DNA of 64,000 nucleotides from Neostapfia colusana (GCA_030760725.1 JASWHV010000008.1:28678720-28742719), one strand, 5' to 3'; counted from the first letter of the stretch, positions 45,501 to 57,345 are shown. Notes: a model not told the origin generated them from the letters alone. Numbers and translations: made by a program.

Positions 45501-45773
45501 ATGGCCATAATATGACCCATATTCCACTTCTTTGCGACAATGAGAGTGCTATTAAAATTGCTCATAACCCCGTAGAGCACTCTAGGACCAAACACATAGA
45601 TATACAGCATCATTTCCTAAAAGATCACTCACTCACTCAAAGGAGACATAGTTATTTCTCATGTTAGAACTGAAAAACAGCTAGCCGACATATTTACCAA
45701 GCCACTAGATGAAAAACGCTTTTGTGAACTTAGAAATGAGCTAAACATACTAGACTTTATAAATGTGGCTTGA
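42528..45773 (+). pseudogene. pol: S7 pol (protease, integrase, RT, RNase H)
   Basis: Protease block near 42567 reads LDSECPKHMTG, so the catalytic DSG is DSE here. Integrase: HRRLAHVG finger from 42963, then LDMDLFGP-like block near 43157, SDNGTEF near 43350 and QQNGVAERKN near 43440 (D,D,E core). RT: KWVFRNKQDE near 44370, YQTDVKIAFLNGP near 44553, YVDDIIFGS near 44817. RNase H: KSTSGTY, STTEAEY, and ADIFTKPLDEK near 45692. It is broken by stops at 42840, 42957, 44936 (TAA after a FLGF block) and 45485, and by frameshifts near 43780 and 45640. The final TGA is at 45771-45773. Confidence 0.88.
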
Positions 45774-46057
45774 TATATTGGACTAGGCTGTGAAAAACGA
45801 CAAACTTGATTAATGAAAGCCTGAAATGGGATTTCATGACACTTTCGATAAACTATTGGCTTTTCTCCGCAAAATGATATTTCTATGGCTAACATAGGGA
45901 AAATTGTGAACTTGATAGAAAATTAGTCAAAACTGGCAAGAGTATGTGTGAAAATCATGTTTTCATGCTTGGTGTGCTATATACAATCTTATATACCTTA
46001 TATATATATATACATGATTATGCCCCCCTAAGATGCTATTAAGAACATTTTTCTGAA

Positions 46058-46192
46058 TAATTCGGACATTTCTAAACTGAAGTAGGACATATCCGAACTA
46101 TCAGAAAAGTCCAAAGGTCACACTTATCCGAAGAAGTCGGACATGTCCGGAATCCAGTTCGGACATATCCGACGTCGGGGTATAAGGACCCC
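46058..46192 (+). promoter_or_regulatory. Internal promoter-like block upstream of S7 ORF3
   Basis: Clustered variants of the LTR palindrome (near 46060, 46085, 46137 and 46159) are followed by a TATA-like gtataagg inside a hairpin: GGGGT at 46177-46181 and ACCCC at 46188-46192 around a 6-base loop. This copies the order found in the LTR promoters. Downstream is a pyrimidine-rich leader with an ATG at 46239. A dedicated promoter for ORF3 is inferred. Confidence 0.5.
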
Positions 46193-46238
46193 ATAGCCGA
46201 GCCCGAACAATTTTTCTCCTCTTTTCCTTCTCTCACAA

Positions 46239-46367
46239 ATGGCTCTCCTCATCCCTAGCGCCCCAAGGCAATTTCCACTTCCCACCGTCGATCCCTTCGT
46301 CCCTCGGCAATTTCTTGAAGGATTCAAGCCCGAGACATCTTACCCGGACTTCCCATTCCAACCTTGA
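46239..46367 (+). CDS. Short upstream ORF of the ORF3 transcript unit (42 aa)
   Basis: The first ATG after the internal TATA, following a pyrimidine-rich tract and acaa. The frame is open for 42 codons, Pro/Phe-rich, ending TGA at 46365. The peptide has no recognised motif. It would act as an upstream ORF or be part of a former longer N-terminus. Confidence 0.35.
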   Translation: MALLIPSAPRQFPLPTVDPFVPRQFLEGFKPETSYPDFPFQP

Positions 46368-46400
46368 CTTGGATCGTTAGGGTTTCATCCCTATTTGAAG

Positions 46401-46736
46401 GTAACTTGCATTTTTCCAAGATTTGGTGAATTCCATGCCTTCTTTTCAAGTCCCTGCATGGAAAAAAAATCTTTAGATGGTGTTAGGAACCTTCCTTGAC
46501 AATCTTATGACAATTAGACTTGGATTAGGCAGAATTTGATCGATTTAGGGTTCAAACTGTACAAATTCGGACATGTCCGAGATTGACCTCGGACAAGTCC
46601 GAACAGTTCAGACATGACCGATATTTTTTCGGACATATCCGAGCCTGTATAGACTGAACACTAAATTATATCGTTGCCAACTCCAATTCATTTCCAAATT
46701 TCTTCTTAATCATCTCAAAACCTTGTTATTACTCAG
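46401..46736 (+). other. Probable intron in the leader of S7 ORF3
   Basis: TTTGAAG|GTAACTTG at 46401 and TTATTACTCAG| at 46736 fit GT-AG borders; the length is 336 nt. The acceptor is five bases before the ORF3 start ATG at 46742. The segment contains further CGGACATGTCCG-type palindromes (exact near 46567, variants near 46591 and 46628). Confidence 0.45.
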
Positions 46737-46741
46737 GCATC

Positions 46742-48225
46742 ATGTCGAACGCCCCCCACATGAGATTCGAAGCAAGAAGAGGAACGACCATGCGGAATCC
46801 CCGCCGGCCATCAATGCTTATGCCCGACGGAAGAAGATAGTTCAGAAAGAGGTAAGGACTGTGGATGAGACCAGCAGGGCTGTGAGGATCATGCTCGAGA
46901 GCCGTGAAGTGTCGGAAGAGCCGCAGCAAGCAAATCCGGGTGGTATTGGCCCGTTGCACATGGAGGCGCCAATTCGAGACCCTCGGAGGACAACTCCACT
47001 CTTAGATTATCGAAGGAATATCTCTGGGGCTCATAATTAACGGGGAGAAAACATTTACGACTATGAGAATATGGCAGCAGATTCTCACTTTCGGAATGAC
47101 TTTCATGTGGATTACTATCGGTCCGTTCTCATGAGCAAAAAGCATCCAGTCATCGACATGCAGTGGATTGATTGGAAGTACATGGAGAACAGAAACTATG
47201 AGGTATTCAAGTAAGTCATAGCTGCCTGTGAGTACCACGGTATCAAGGATTTTATGGCTATTGAGTATGGGTGGAATGTAGAAGTTATCTGCCAGTTTTA
47301 TGCCACTGTTTTCTTCCACCCTGAGGGGGAGTCCAGGATCACTTGGATGACTGACGGTGATAAATACACCGTCACGTACAATGAGTCTGCTAAGATCCTT
47401 GGGATCCAAAGGACATTGAAATTCAATTATAAGATTTATGAGGAGCTCATCTTGAAGAACAATGAGATAAATTTTCTGTATGATACTCACTTCTACTTCA
47501 ACCCTCCTCATACCCAAGGTCTTCTTCCTTTCTTCCGAGTCCTCAACCGGATCACCAGAAAGACTTTGGCTCCAAAATATGGAGATGCCACCAAAATTAA
47601 CTCCAACTCCAGAAATCTGCTCAAGTCGCTGGGAGGGGAAAAGAGATTCAATGTATTTGACTTTATATATATGGAGATATACTCGACATCGGAGACTCCC
47701 TCTAGGTCGTGCATCTATGCACCTTACATCATGAAGATGATCGAGAAGGTATCAGGGAAGACATTTGTGGAGAATGTAGCCCACAACAAGCTACAACCCC
47801 AGGCAGCGACACCTCAGCTCCACCCCTCTGACAGACTCCGTGCTAGTCACGCTCGTGCAGCAGCGGCCTCTGCCCCTCCTCCAGCACAGCCCGAGAGAGC
47901 CCCTACCTCCTCTAGTGGCCTTCTCAAGGTACTTCGCTCAATCTTTACCATCTGCTGGAGCACTCATGAGAAGGTCAAGAAAAATGAAAAAGCCATCAAG
48001 GGCCTGAGAAGGGACATGAATGAAGTGAAGGCGAAGCTCGAGCTTCCCACTAGATCTCCTGTTTCTGAGGACAGCGAGGGTGATGTCCCCCTGGACTTTC
48101 CGGAGCTCACCCCCGATGAGTTAGCATTCTTCGGCAACACAGGAGCGAGCACAAGTGCTGCTCCAGCTGCTCCTGCGGCAAACGACAATGATGACAAGGA
48201 TGAGGACGAGGACGACGATGCTTAG
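46742..48225 (+). pseudogene. S7 ORF3 (envelope-like / third ORF of Sireviruses), one frameshift and two stops
   Basis: Starts MSNAPHMRFEARRG at 46742 in one frame and moves to the next frame near 46780-46830. It then runs to the end through TAA at 47038 and TAA at 47212 and ends at TAG 48223-48225. The long open part (47254-48225) has an aromatic-rich globular region, a Pro/Ala-rich linker (about 47790-47910), a Lys/Glu coiled segment and a highly acidic tail. The sequence around 47920 is only mildly hydrophobic and I see no clear transmembrane segment or signal peptide, so an envelope role is not supported here. Confidence 0.75.
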
Positions 48226-48678
48226 TTTCACCCTCATCTTTACTCTATTTCCCTTTTTGGTGCCTCGATGCCAAAGGGGGGAGAGAGAGTAGAGATGGAG
48301 AAAGTAGAGTCGTCTCTTATGATTAGTTTTCATTTCCTAAGCATGTGTAAGGGCATCTTATGCACCTGTTATATGTATGACACTATGATGTATGACTATT
48401 ACTATGGTGTGATGACCGTTATTGTGATATGTATGTGTTATTCTCTTATGTGATGTGTTATTTCCTTGCATATCTCTCTCGCATCACACATATTTGTCAT
48501 TTCGTTTCACATTGCGCTTAGGCACCCCACAATCATGATGTATATATGAAAACCCCATTTTCGTAGTTCATATATTCAGGGGGTGTTCTTTCATATAAAC
48601 ATTTTGATCAAAACTCATATCTTATCCTCTTATCGGAAATTTTAATTGGTTATCATCAATCACCAAAAAGGGGGAGAT
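48226..48678 (+). other. S7 3' untranslated region with polypurine tract
   Basis: T-rich non-coding DNA ending in the tract CAAAAAGGGGGAGAT directly before the LTR TG at 48679. Extra purine runs (aaaggggggagagagag near 48272) resemble the multiplied polypurine tracts reported for Sireviruses. Confidence 0.75.
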
Positions 48679-48984
48679 TGGAAGTGCATCTAGGTCCCCG
48701 TGTGGGTTTTGGAGAATTGGTGATGAACAATTAAAATGCTAATGAATTTAAATGAGCATGTGTGCAGAAAGGTGGATGGCTATAAGAGATTGAGGGGTTT
48801 TTCAAAAGGGGGAATGAAGAAGACAGCATGAAGCTATACAATAGAATTAGGGTTTATATTTTTTGAAGTGTAGGAACGTCGCACTATTAAGAGGGACATG
48901 ACACGCAGCAAAGAAAAACAAACTCAATCCCACAAAAACAACCCTTAGTGTAGAAAAGAGTTGTTAAGTCAAAAACCTTGGACA

Positions 48985-49640
48985 TGTCAGAGAAATTCCG
49001 AAAAGTACTCTCTATATGGACTCGTACATGTCCGAAGGTTTCGGAGAAGTAACCTTCTATTTAGGTTCGGACATATCCGAAGAATTTTGTACATGTCCGA
49101 AATCTACGGTTTCTGAGGATTTCTAAGTCCAGAAGGTCGGACATGTTAGAGAAGTTTGGAGATGCACCTTCTGTTTAGTGTCGGACATAACCGAAGAATT
49201 TCGGACATGTCCGAAGTCTAGGATTTCTGAAAATTCCTAAGTCCAGAAGGTTGGACATGTTAGAGAAGTTCGGAGATGCATCTTCTGTTTAGGGCCGGAC
49301 ATATCCGAAGAATTTTGGACATGTCCGAAGTATAGGGTTTCTGAAATTTCCTAAGTCCAGAAGGTTTCGGACATGTCAGAGGAGTTCAGATATGCACCTT
49401 CTGTTTAGGGTCGGACATGTCCGAAGTGGAGTTCGGACATGTCCGAAGTCTGAGAATATCCGAAGATTGTTTTGGATACGTCAGATCGGACATGTCCGAA
49501 ATATGTCAGACATGCCCGAAGTGGAATCAATGGGATAGTCTGAATCCGTGTTAGTTGAGGACGCCATTTTACCGTTAATGGTCCCCAACTTCGGACATGT
49601 CCGAAGTGGAGTTCGGACATGTCCGAACTTTAGTGGTTGG
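48985..49640. repeat. S7 3' LTR palindrome array
   Basis: At least six exact TCGGACATGTCCGA copies (near 49203, 49412, 49434, 49486, 49593, 49615) plus variants, in the same about 110-bp repeat framework as the 5' LTR. The two arrays have drifted at different positions. Confidence 0.88.
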
Positions 49641-49658
49641 CAACGGTCATATTTTGGG

Positions 49659-49680
49659 GATCCCTATAAAAGGAGGGATC
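49659..49680 (+). promoter_or_regulatory. S7 3' LTR TATA box inside a 7-bp hairpin
   Basis: GATCCCT (49659-49665) and AGGGATC (49674-49680) are perfect inverted repeats; the TATAAAA starts at the last stem base and fills the loop. Confidence 0.7.
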
Positions 49681-49961
49681 TCGTCCCCATTTGAAGAGTG
49701 ATCAACCCCGGAGCTTTCAAAGGTGTTCTTGAGCATTCCTAGACCTCTCTCACACCCTCTAGCATTCAAAGGTGAATCTTGTGAGGATTTGAGGATTTGT
49801 GAGGAGAATTAAGAAGAGGAGATCTTAGGGTTGAGCTTGTTGAGCTGCACACCTACTTGATGCGTGATTTGTGTTTATTACTCTTGGAGCTTTGTTCCTA
49901 GGTGGCTAGGTGTCGCCCGGTGACTCCCAACTTGTGGTGAGACACGGGAAGTTTGTAATCA

Positions 49962-52731
49962 TTACGCGGCCGCATGGCCTTGTCGTGCCAGGATCACGAT
50001 GAGGGGTGCTGCGTTGCACAGCACCGGATAATGCACATCAAAGATACAAAGCGGAAGCAAAGTTTTATTACATAAACCAGTTTATGAACATTTTTACAAT
50101 AAACTAGTTCGGTTTACACTCACGGGCATAGACTGGTCATCGAGTTCACGTTCAGCCCGTGAACGTGTCCTCGCTAGCACGCACACACACTAACACGGCG
50201 GCGTGCATGACTCCCACTCGATGGGGTTTCCCTCTTTGGGTTCCATCTCTTCCTCGGGAGTCCCTTCCTCATAAACCTTAGCGACTACATATGATAAATA
50301 CAAACATGTATCAATTTAAATGCATTTGTATTGAAGTTAAACTTGTGAGAGTTATAAGTCTTGCTAGACAGACCCAATGACTCTGAAATTATTACTGTGG
50401 TTTGGATACAACCTAAACAGGGACTTGGCCAAGTTTCATTTGCAGCAATGCTCATTTGTGCTCTCCACAAGTAATTATGTACTTGGCCTTAATTGGAGGT
50501 CCTAGGGTGTTCTAAGGCTTTTGGTGGAGCAAGCCATGACTTTCTGAAAACTAGATTTTCAGAGGGTTCTAATAGAGTTGGTCTCACTTAATTTGAAGGT
50601 TGCTAGCTAAATATATGACCTAAATAATTTCAGAAAAATTCTGAAAATGTTTCTGGACATTTTCTATTTTCTCTGGAACAGTTTTATTAATCACACCATT
50701 AGGTGGATCAAATGAGCTCAAATGGGCCTGAAATTTTTATGGTAGCTCAGGGATATTTTGGTGAACATCCTAGCAAAATTTCAGAATTTTCCTCCAAAGG
50801 GTTCTCCAGTTCAAATTCTAAACAGTTTAAACTTTGAAGAATTAATTCTGGAGAAGTAAGGATTTTCATAGAGTGAAACTTGATTTGTTCTAAAGTACTC
50901 AGAGATATGAATCTAACAAAATTTGGTTCACTCGATTTGGAGTTTCCTAGCCAAAGTTATGTGGTTTTGAAGTTTGAACTAAATCTGAAAATCGGGGAAA
51001 TGTTTAAAACACTGCACGTGGGTCCCATGCACAGTGTCTTCGTCTACCACCCGCCAGCGCCTGAGCGTGCGACGCACAGAGACGGTGGCGCGGTTCATTC
51101 TTGGCTGTTACTGTCTAATTTTCGACATGGTTTCTTCCTACGTGATCCTTGGAGCACGGCGCACACGCCGGGCAACTTCTCGGACCTCGACGTCGCCGGA
51201 AACATAGTCGGCGACGGTGGAGACGGAATATGAGCTTGGGTCCGACGGTGCTAGCTCGTCTCGGCGGTGAACACGATCAACCAACGGGTCACAAAGCACC
51301 ACTGGGGCACGGGGAAGCTAACCCTGCCCTCCTCATGGCTGGAGATCGCCGGGAAAGTAGACTTCACCAGCGACCGGAGCCATTTTCACCGGCGGTGGCC
51401 AAATTCAGGTGCTCCGCTCATTGGGTTGATCATCCTCGCTAGGATTTGGCTGAGGTAACCATGAGGTGCTACTCTAGCTTCAGCTTGACAAGGATTTCCA
51501 GTGATCAAGTGATCGAGATGAATTTTGAGTTTTGGTTCTCGGTGTCCTATACGGTAATCGTCGGGAAAATTGAAATTCCGGCTAACCGGCGCTAAGAGGG
51601 AGCTAGGGAGCTCAGGGAGAGATACTAGACTTCGATGCTAACCTCAGAGACCAGTTTGGCGCGCTGGAGAAGCTTAAAGCTGTTCGGACGACGGCGTGGA
51701 GTCGGAGGAACTTTCGGGTTGACAGAGCGATGGAAGATCGGCTCGGACAAGCTCAACCGAAGCTGATCACGAGCAGCTGAGGGCTGTAGCACGTCGAGCA
51801 AAGACCGGAGGTGCCGTTTGTGGCCTCAGCTTATGGTGGAAGGGACTGCTTTGGCCATTCATTGGCGGGGTGGTGAGGTGGGGGTGTGCGGCGACTTGCT
51901 CTGGTTTCTCAGTGCTCGAAACGTCGAGGCAGCGTGAAAACCGGCTGTTTCCGTCGGCAGCTTGAGGCTAAATAGCTGAGGAAGTCGGTTTGCAGCTCTG
52001 ATCGGCGACCAGGAGGTGGCAGCGGCGTGCAGGGCCATGGCGATCGCGTGGGCGCGCGCAAGAACCGAGTCTCAGTGGCTTCAGTCGGTTAAAACGCTAG
52101 TGAGGCTGACATGTGGGTCCCACTCCAGTTTTAACCTCTGAAATTGAATTTTCCCCACTGCTCCAAACAGTAGAGACTCAAATACCCTTTGGAATTTGAA
52201 TTATCTACCAAATGCCCATTTGAAGTTGATAGAATTCAAATTGTGAAGTGTTTGAATATATTTTCAGCACATATGCAGTTTGAAATTCAAATTGAGTTTG
52301 AATTTGCTAAACTTAGCTCATGTGAAGATCTACTCCAAATGGAGTGAAAATTGGTGTGTGAGCTCACAAAAATGTGCTGAGTATAAATATGCCTCCCACT
52401 TTTGAAGTCATGGGATAAAAGTAGTTTGAATTTGAATTTGAGTTCAAACTACCCTCTTTCTAGTTATAACCAAAAAGACCCCAAAAAGGTTTTGGATTTG
52501 GGTGAAATTTGGCATGGGCACTCCTAGCAAGGTGTAGGAGTTTTTTTAATATGCCCAGCCCCTGTATGATGCATGTGGGAAATGCCACTTTTGCATTTTG
52601 TGAGTTTATTCTCTAATGACCATGTTGATGGTGTTTACTTGCTCTTCAAATGTGTTCACAAAGTTTCCTCAAATGAGGTGTGTGTGGTGTGATGAACACT
52701 TTGGATGTGTGCAAAAACTTAGGCCCTTACA
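49962..52731 (-). repeat. T3 3' LTR, 2770 bp, with a 1.03-kb internal deletion
   Basis: Minus-strand start TGTAAGGGCC at 52731; minus-strand end near 49962 (terminal CA mutated). It aligns with T2 14908-18954 and with the T3 5' LTR but lacks the part that corresponds to 60386-61417. At the junction the beginning of exon-like segment A (tcgctaag) is fused directly to segment B, in frame. Confidence 0.88.
50190..50284 (-). other. Fused exon-like A-B segment in the T3 3' LTR
   Basis: On the minus strand, acceptor-like CATATGTAG, then the first 8 nt of segment A (tcgctaag), then segment B from gtttatgagg to TAG. The reading frame of B is kept. The same segment is interrupted by 1032 bp in the 5' LTR. 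A four-base microhomology (GGTT) at both ends allows a deletion as an alternative to loss by splicing. Confidence 0.6.
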
Positions 52732-52749
52732 TTTCCTCCCCCCTTAAAA
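52732..52749 (-). other. T3 polypurine tract
   Basis: Minus-strand TTTTAAGGGGGGAGGAAA directly before the 3' LTR. Confidence 0.85.
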
Positions 52750-52801
52750 GAATCTCGTCCTGAGATTATAAGGTGAAAACGAGAGAGAGGATGGTGGGAA
52801 A

Positions 52802-55800
52802 TTAACGTATATGCGATGTGAAAAAGTCAGGGTAGTTAGCGTGAAGAAATCCTTCGCTCTCCATGTCGCTTCATCTACGGAGTGATTACTCCATAGAACT
52901 TTGTAGAACCACAACGTAGGTTGCGTGTGGTTTGGAACTTTTTATCAATGATCTGAACCAGCTCCTCCCGATACGTGAGATACGGTTTCAGTTCTTCTAT
53001 ATCCTCCAGCTGAATGGTAGTTGATGGCTTAAGACACTTCCTCAGCTGGGAAATGTGAAAGACGTCATGCACATCGGAAAGTGCTTCTGGTAATTTCAGC
53101 CGGTATACAACTGATCCACATCTTTCTGTAATCTGAAATGGACCAATGAATCAGGGTGCCAACTTTACTCTCACCCTGAATCTGTTCACGTCCTTCATTG
53201 GAGACACACGCAGATATACGTGATCCCTGACTTCGAACTGTTATGGGCGTCTTCGCCGGTATGCATACTGTTTTTATTGGGATTGGGCGGCTTTTAGGTT
53301 CGCTTGAATCAGCCGAACCTTTTCCTCCGCGTTGTTGACAAGATCAATCCCGAAGGTAACCCTTTCGCCAGACTCACACCGATTCAGTGGTGTGCGGCAT
53401 TTTCTCCCATATAGCGCCTCGTAAGGAGCCATCTTGATGCTGGCTTGGTACCCATTGTTGTACGAGAACTCAGCCAACGGTAAGTGATCATCCCAATTCT
53501 TACCGTGGTTGATAGCGCAAGCTCGTAGCATATCTTCTAAAATCTGATTTACCCGCTCGGTTTGCCCATCCATCTGCGGGTGGTACGCTGAACTATGGAT
53601 CAGCTTCGTCCCCAATGCAGCATGTAGCTGCTCCCAAAAATGGGACACAAATAAAGTGCCCCAGTATGATATGATGGTACGGGGTACGCCGTACAAGCAT
53701 AGGATCCGTGAGATGTACAATTCAGCATACTTCTTGGTGTTGTAGTTGATGTTGACCGGGATAAAATGGGCAACTTTGGTGAGCCGGTCAACGATCACCC
53801 ACACAGAATCATGTTTCTAAAAAGTGGTGGGTAAACCGACGATGAAGCCCATGCTCACACTTCGACATGTATCACACTTCGACTAGTGGTTGTAGTAGTC
53901 CCGGTTTCTTCATGTGATCTGCCTTCACCCTTGGACATGTATCACACCCGGACACGTACTTTGCGATCTCCCGCTTCATCCGTGTCCACCAAAACTTGCT
54001 TCTGAGTTCTTTCATACATTTTTTTGCTGCCGGGGTGAATAGAAAACTTTGACAAGTGAGCCCCATAAAAAATTTTCTTCCGTAATTCTGGGTTACAGGG
54101 TATGACGATCCGGTCCTTGAACCATAGGATGCCATCTCTGTCTTTCTGGAAACATTTCAGCTCCCCACTGTCTACACGTCTCCGCAAATGCGACATGCCC
54201 TTGTCATTTTTCTGAGCTGCCGCTATTTCTTCACGGATGGTGCGGATTAAAGCTAAGTTGTAGAGAGCTGCGTGTGGAATCACATGCAGTGGTGGCTCGC
54301 TCTCTTTCAACGGGGTGATGGTCAGATTATTGACATGTGACTTGCGGTTCAGTGCATCCGCCACCACGTTTGCCTTGCCGGGGTGATAATGGATCTTTAT
54401 TTTGTAATCCTTTATCAACTCTAACCATCTTTGCTGCCTCATGTCCAGCTCTTTCTGAGTGAATATGTACTTGAGGCTTTTGTGGTCGGTATATAGATGC
54501 ACGAGATTACTGAGTAGGTAGTGCCTCCACATTTTCAGTGCGAGTACCACGGCAGCAAGCTCCAAGTCATGAGTTAGGTAATTCTGCTCATGGCTTCTGA
54601 GCTGCCGTGATCCATACGCGACCACCCTTCAGTCTTGCATCAGCACACATCCGAGCCCAATGTCGGATGCATCGCAGTACACATCGAACGGTTTTTGTTG
54701 TGTCTGGCTGCACCAAAACCGGTGCTGATGTTAAGTGCTTCACTAATGCCTTGAACGCTGCTTCACATGTTGGACTCCAAACGTATTTGGTAGCCTTCTT
54801 CAGCAGCTCTGTCATAGGCTTGGCAATCTTTGAGAAGTTCGGAATGAACCTCCGATAATATCCCGCGAGTCTGAGAAAACTCCGTACCTCATGAACAGTC
54901 ATCGGGGACTTCCAATTCAGCACTTGTGTGATCTTACTCGGGTCTACAGCGATGCCCTCTGCTGAGATAATATGTCCGAGTAAAGGCAATTGCGATATCC
55001 AGAATTCACACTTGCTGAATTTCACGTATAGCTTGTGATCCCGCAGCCGTTGCAAGACTATACACAGATGCTTCGTGTGTTCTTCCTCCGACTTGGAATA
55101 TACCAATATGTCGTCGATGAAGATCACGACAAACTTGTCCAGCTCCGGCATGGATACCGAATTCATCAAATACATGAAGTGAGCTGAAGCGATGGTGAGG
55201 CCGAAGGACATGACCAGTACTCATAAAGCACGTACCTCATCGAGAAAGCCGTCTTCAGAATATCCTCAGCCCGTATCTTAATCTGGTGGTGCCCGGATCT
55301 TAAGTCCATCTTGGAAAAGATCTTTGCTTCGGCCAACTGATCAAACACCATGTCGATCCGTGGCAACGGGTACTTGTTCTTAATGGTTACAGCATTTAGT
55401 GGACGATAGTCCACGCAAAGCCACAATGTCTCGTCTTTCTTCTTCACAAATAATGCCGAACAGCCCCATGGCGAGGAGCTCAGCCTAATAAAACCCTTCT
55501 CTAGCAAGTCCATTAACTGTGTCTTCAGTTCAGCCAATTTCTTGGGCGCCATCTTGTACGGCCTTCGGGATATTGGCATGGTTCCCGGTGCAAGTTCAAT
55601 CTTGAACTCCACCTCTTAGTCGGGCGGTATCCCCGATAAATCATCCGGGAACACGTCAGGGAACTCACGGACTACTGGAATGTCTTCCAATCTGATGGTT
55701 GTGGATTGATAAACACTTGGAAGTTTTATTTCTGGACTGTCCAGAAATAATGAAGGTGACTCATGCATTTCTAGGTGTAGATGCACGACTCGGAGGATGG

Positions 55801-57345
55801 TGTCTAAAACAGCGCCGTGGTGGATTAACCACGACATCTCCAAGATGACATCGACCTTCTGTCCCTCTAAAACTATGAGAGATGTAGGGTACACTCTACC
55901 CGCTAAGCATAATGGTACTTTAGAAACCATCATGCTTGCTGAAATCTTCCCACCCGGTGAACAAATCAAATATGGACTTTCGGTGGGTAGTATTTGCAAG
56001 CTGTGTTTAGCAATAAAAGCTTGGCTAATAAAATTATGTGTGGCGCCTGAATCAAATAATACGATGGTGGGATGTTGGTGGAGTTGGAACATACCCGCAA
56101 GGGTTGGCTCTCCCTCCACCACGTCCTCTATGGAAAGTTGGTGGACGGTACCAGGCCTAGGGTTTGCCCGCCGCGCATTAGTGGGGTTCCGGGGCTGATT
56201 CCTCCCTGGAAACTGCGGAGCCACTCCGCCGCCTTGCCTCTCAGGACAGTTGGTGGTGATGTGTCCTGGGCGACCACATTTGTAGCATGTGGCTGCTGCC
56301 TGGCCGGTGCTTGGGGGACAAAAGCCCGGCATGCGCTGCTGAGGTGCATACGCACACGGCATCGCCCGCTGCTGCTGTTGTTGCTGCAGAGGTGGTGCTG
56401 GCCTGAATGCCGGTGGAGAATATGGCCGACTGCAGAATGGCATCGGCCTCTGTGGTGGCTGCCAGGCTGGACCTGATGGTGAGCGATTCACCATCCGGTA
56501 TTTTTTGAAGGACCACTTCCTTCTCTGCTGCTTTGCGGCACGCTTCGCTTCCTCTCCGCCGCTGCTAACTCCTTGCCGGAGTCCTCTTAAACAATCGCAG
56601 CATCAATAATATCATTAAGGCTGCCGCGATTGAACATCGCCAGTTTGTTCTTCAGGAGCGGGTTAAGCCCCTGGTAAAAATTATCCCTCCGCTTCTCGTC
56701 GGTATCGGCGTGATAAGAAGCGTAGGGTGCAAGATCATTGAATGCCCTGGAGTATTCCAGCCCGTTCCTGCTTCCTTACTGCAGGCGTAAGAACTCCTGC
56801 GTCTTCCTCTTCATAATACCCGGCGGTATGTGATAGGCCCTGAAGGCCGTCCTGAACTCCGCCCAGGTCATAACTCGCTCGGTGGGTTGCGAGGCGCAGA
56901 AATTTGCCCACCAAGCGCTCGCGGATCCCTGAATCTGTTGGACCATGAATTGAGTCTTGCGCTGCTCACTCACCTGGAGCAGCCCAAACTTCATCTCCAT
57001 CATGCGGATCCAGTTGTCCGCATCGATGGGTTCATCCGCCCTTGAGAATACCGGGGGATGAGTAGCCAGAAAGTTGGAGTAGGAGCTTTGTTGGTGCTCC
57101 TCGCGATATTGACGTCTCTCTGGTAGAGACGTATTCACAGTAAGGGTTTGCAGCAACTCCGTGTGCTGTTGATGAGAACCCGCCATCGCTGCAACGATGT
57201 CAGCCAAAGTAACCGTTGGCGGTGGCGGTTGTTGCTGTTGCGGTTGCTGCTGTTGCTGTCCCGAGGAATCCTCAGGATGCTTTTGGGAGGTCTCTCCCCC
57301 CTGACTGGAACCCTCAACGTCTGGGTTGGCATGAGTGCGAGTCAT
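52802..57345 (-). pseudogene. gag-pol: T3 gag-pol, several stops and frameshifts
   Basis: Starts at minus-strand ATG 57345 (MTRTHANPD) after an acceptor-like TTTCAG. Gag includes a poly-Gln/Pro stretch. Its frame stops at TAA about 56774, where T2 has CAA. The CCHC knuckle CYKCGRPGHITTNC is near 56285, protease DSGATH near 56060, RT FIDDIL near 55115, and RNase H YCDASGIG-type block near 54670 next to a frameshift. Integrase lies in 54135-53274 with a local rearrangement near 53870-53950, and the chromodomain-like tail in 52940-52802. It is collinear with T2 but more decayed. Confidence 0.88.

Larger units (their letters stand above)
40595..49961 (+). mobile_element. S7: Sirevirus (Ty1/Copia) with third ORF, 5' part deleted, 3' LTR interrupted by T3
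   Basis: 5' LTR (truncated at its 3' end), C-terminal gag remnant, Copia pol, an internal promoter-like block, an envelope-like/third ORF, a Sirevirus-type polypurine tract and the 3' LTR up to the T3 insertion. The pol sequence and the extra ORF between pol and 3' LTR are characteristic of the SIRE/Maximus lineage (maize Opie/Ji relatives). It is inserted in the linker of P6. The third ORF is often called env-like; envelope function is not established. Confidence 0.92.
48679..49961 (+). repeat. S7 3' LTR, interrupted at 49961 by T3
   Basis: Starts TGGAAGTGCATCTAGG and is homologous to 40595-41831. A TATA box lies at 49665-49671. The last S7 bases are gtaatca; the intact 5' copy continues accttgg, so the target site of T3 is seen directly. 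Confidence 0.88.

Noticed and set aside
45990..46016. tatatatata run as a TATA box for S7 ORF3
   Set aside because: Simple AT repeat, 165 bases upstream of the TATA-like box in the hairpin; the latter matches the LTR layout.
47920..47980. Possible transmembrane segment in S7 ORF3 that would support an envelope protein
   Set aside because: The stretch around LRSIFTICW is short and contains charged or polar residues; no signal peptide is visible.
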